Assembly: GCA_900768635.1 (NCBI GenBank)
Contig: CAAGDP010000140.1
Coordinates: 1-14,776, forward strand
Source of the DNA: Enterobacterales bacterium
Lineage (GTDB): Bacteria > Pseudomonadota > Gammaproteobacteria > Enterobacterales > Succinivibrionaceae
Length of the DNA: 14,776 nucleotides
Reading direction: 5' to 3'
Shown here one piece after another: positions 14,070 through 14,776 of the stretch. The notes under the pieces are model-generated. The model did not search any database, was not told where the DNA came from, and was given only the letters and a program-made list of their open reading frames with translations. Position numbers and translations under genes: made by a program. Numbering within the stretch: position 1 is the first letter of the stretch; every line of letters begins with the position of its first letter.

Positions 14070-14381
14070 TTAAGCCTGAATTCCGGTGATCTTAACATCA
14101 GTAAAGTACTGACGATGACCGGTAGACTTCTGAAAATGCTTACGGCGACGGAACTTAACAATTGTTAACTTCTCACCACGACCCTGTTGTACAATTTCGC
14201 CCTGTACCTTTGCAGATGCAAGATAAGGAGCACCAATATTTACATTTTCGCCATCAGCAGTAAGGAGAACCTTATCAAATTCCACCTTTTCGCCAACAGC
14301 CTTTTCGATCAACTCAACACGAATAACATCATCAACTGATACTCTGTGCTGTTTGCCGCCTTCGAAAATTACAGCGTACAT
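14070..14381 (-). CDS. rplU: 50S ribosomal protein L21
   Basis: L21 binds 23S rRNA in the large subunit. The 103-residue product (the same length as in E. coli) starts MYAVIFEGGKQHRVS, includes EKVEFDKVLL and NIGAPYL, and ends with the conserved basic stretch KFRRRKHFQKSTGHRQYFT. GGAG six bases upstream (14388-14391) supports the start. It is the first gene of the rplU-rpmA operon. Its leader carries a perfect 19-bp palindrome four bases from the ribosome binding site. Confidence 0.98.
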   Translation of the reverse strand: MYAVIFEGGKQHRVSVDDVIRVELIEKAVGEKVEFDKVLLTADGENVNIGAPYLASAKVQGEIVQQGRGEKLTIVKFRRRKHFQKSTGHRQYFTDVKITGIQA

Positions 14382-14395
14382 TTAAATCTCCATAA

Positions 14396-14414
14396 GTTTC
14401 ATAATTTATGAAAC
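14396..14414 (-). promoter_or_regulatory. 19-bp perfect palindrome in the rplU leader
   Basis: GTTTCATAATTTATGAAAC has 9-bp perfect arms around a single central base. It lies between the promoter candidate (-10 at 14440-14445) and the rplU ribosome binding site (14388-14391). In RNA it would fold as an 8-bp hairpin with a 3-nt loop; in DNA it could be an operator. I know of no named factor for it. Confidence 0.5.
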
Positions 14415-14439
14415 ACTAAAACTCTAGAATAATGCGCAT

Positions 14440-14467
14440 ATTTTACCAAAAAAATTCCCTGATGCAA
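14440..14467 (-). promoter_or_regulatory. Candidate sigma70 promoter of rplU-rpmA
   Basis: On the - strand TTGCAT (14462-14467) is followed after 16 bp, including a seven-T tract, by TAAAAT (14440-14445). The -10 has one mismatch and the -35 three. The start point would be near 14433, giving a leader of about 52 nt that contains the 19-bp palindrome. Confidence 0.45.
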
Positions 14468-14709
14468 GTAAAAAACCAAGACTTGATGATGTTTTTGCAT
14501 TTAGCAGAAAATACGGATAACTCCTTAATTTTCCTAATATTTTCGGCAATTTTTGTATATTTACACCCGCACACTCAGCTCTTCATACCGGAACATTCCC
14601 ATCAGTCCCCTGATAAATCTGAAAAATTTTCTGTTTTGTGTCTCTTAACTCAATTACGGCAGGGCCTACGCATGAATATTTGCAAAGTTCTTTGATGCAG
14701 GCTCTTGAA
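14468..14709. other. AT-rich non-coding stretch upstream of rplU
   Basis: Apart from the rplU promoter and leader, the stretch from 14382 to 14709 holds no gene I can support. A + strand open frame at 14432-14695 lacks a ribosome binding site and resembles nothing. Small inverted repeats such as ATCAG/CTGAT at 14601-14614 have no T tract on either strand. Upstream activating A/T tracts for the ribosomal promoter are plausible but not demonstrable. Confidence 0.4.
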
Positions 14710-14775
14710 TTAAAATTCGTTTCCACCACATAAATACTCTATCAACCCTTCCACAGCCAGAGAAGGAAAATCTCT
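14710..14775 (-). CDS. Possible 3' end of a gene running in from the right edge
   Basis: On the - strand one frame is open from the window edge to TAA at 14710-14712. It encodes 21 residues that begin RDFPSLAVEGLIEYL and end CGGNEF. Composition and codon use look like a real protein end, and the helix-like pattern is reminiscent of the C-terminus of LysR-type regulators. The fragment is too short to identify; an unrelated protein or chance is possible. In E. coli the neighbour here would be ispB, divergent from rplU, which this is not. Confidence 0.3.
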   Translation of the reverse strand, partial: RDFPSLAVEGLIEYLCGGNEF

Positions 14776-14776
14776 A

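Noticed and set aside
14432..14695. An 87-codon + strand open frame upstream of rplU.
   Set aside because: It overlaps the rplU promoter, has no ribosome binding site, and its composition reads as translated AT-rich spacer.

Overview
The window (about 43% GC by eye) is a dense, ordinary-looking chromosomal segment of a gammaproteobacterium. The gene set (bamD, lptD, surA, djlA, AmgK/MurU recycling enzymes, pdxA, rsmA, apaH, folA, obgE, rpmA, rplU) and the strongly E. coli-like protein motifs support this. The lptD-surA-pdxA-rsmA-apaH run is the classic gammaproteobacterial order. The amgK-murU pair divergent from lptD recalls Pseudomonas, while the moderate GC, CRP-type operator and nearby djlA and rluA recall the Aeromonadales/Enterobacterales side. 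A lineage such as Succinivibrionaceae is possible, but the sequence alone does not settle it. I see no insertion sequence, phage gene, CRISPR array, tRNA or rRNA.

Layout. Positions 1-230 are a regulatory region with a near-ideal CRP operator between two outward-facing promoter candidates. On the + strand follow bamD, rluA and a secreted DUF3530 protein, ending at a hairpin terminator near 2700. Facing it on the - strand is an operon amgK-murU-djlA (5285 down to 2677). The 213-bp divergent region 5286-5498 holds promoters for both directions, a 21-bp near-palindrome and two tandem hairpins in the lptD leader. The + strand operon lptD-surA-pdxA-rsmA-apaH (5517-12009) is tightly packed, with two overlapping junctions and one 2-bp gap. 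It meets folA tail to tail, overlapping by 20 bp. On the - strand, rplU-rpmA end in a strong terminator, and obgE and folA lie beyond it. The last roughly 330 bp before the right edge carry the rplU promoter and leader, and the extreme edge may hold the 3' end of one more - strand gene.

How the genes work together. Most of the window concerns the cell envelope. BamD and SurA serve outer-membrane protein assembly, LptD inserts LPS at the cell surface, and AmgK and MurU return MurNAc from turned-over peptidoglycan to UDP-MurNAc. DjlA is a membrane-anchored DnaK co-chaperone. The rest is core translation and cofactor metabolism: RluA and RsmA (rRNA modification), L21, L27 and ObgE (ribosome assembly), PdxA (vitamin B6), FolA (tetrahydrofolate) and ApaH (Ap4A hydrolysis).

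The points most worth a second look are the CRP operator upstream of bamD, the replacement of the usual bamD neighbour rluD by its paralogue rluA, a six-codon leader ORF coupled to the DUF3530 gene, paired hairpins in the lptD leader, a 19-bp palindrome in the rplU leader, the absence of apaG, and a roughly 20-residue insertion in ApaH. I did not find a clearly novel multi-gene system.
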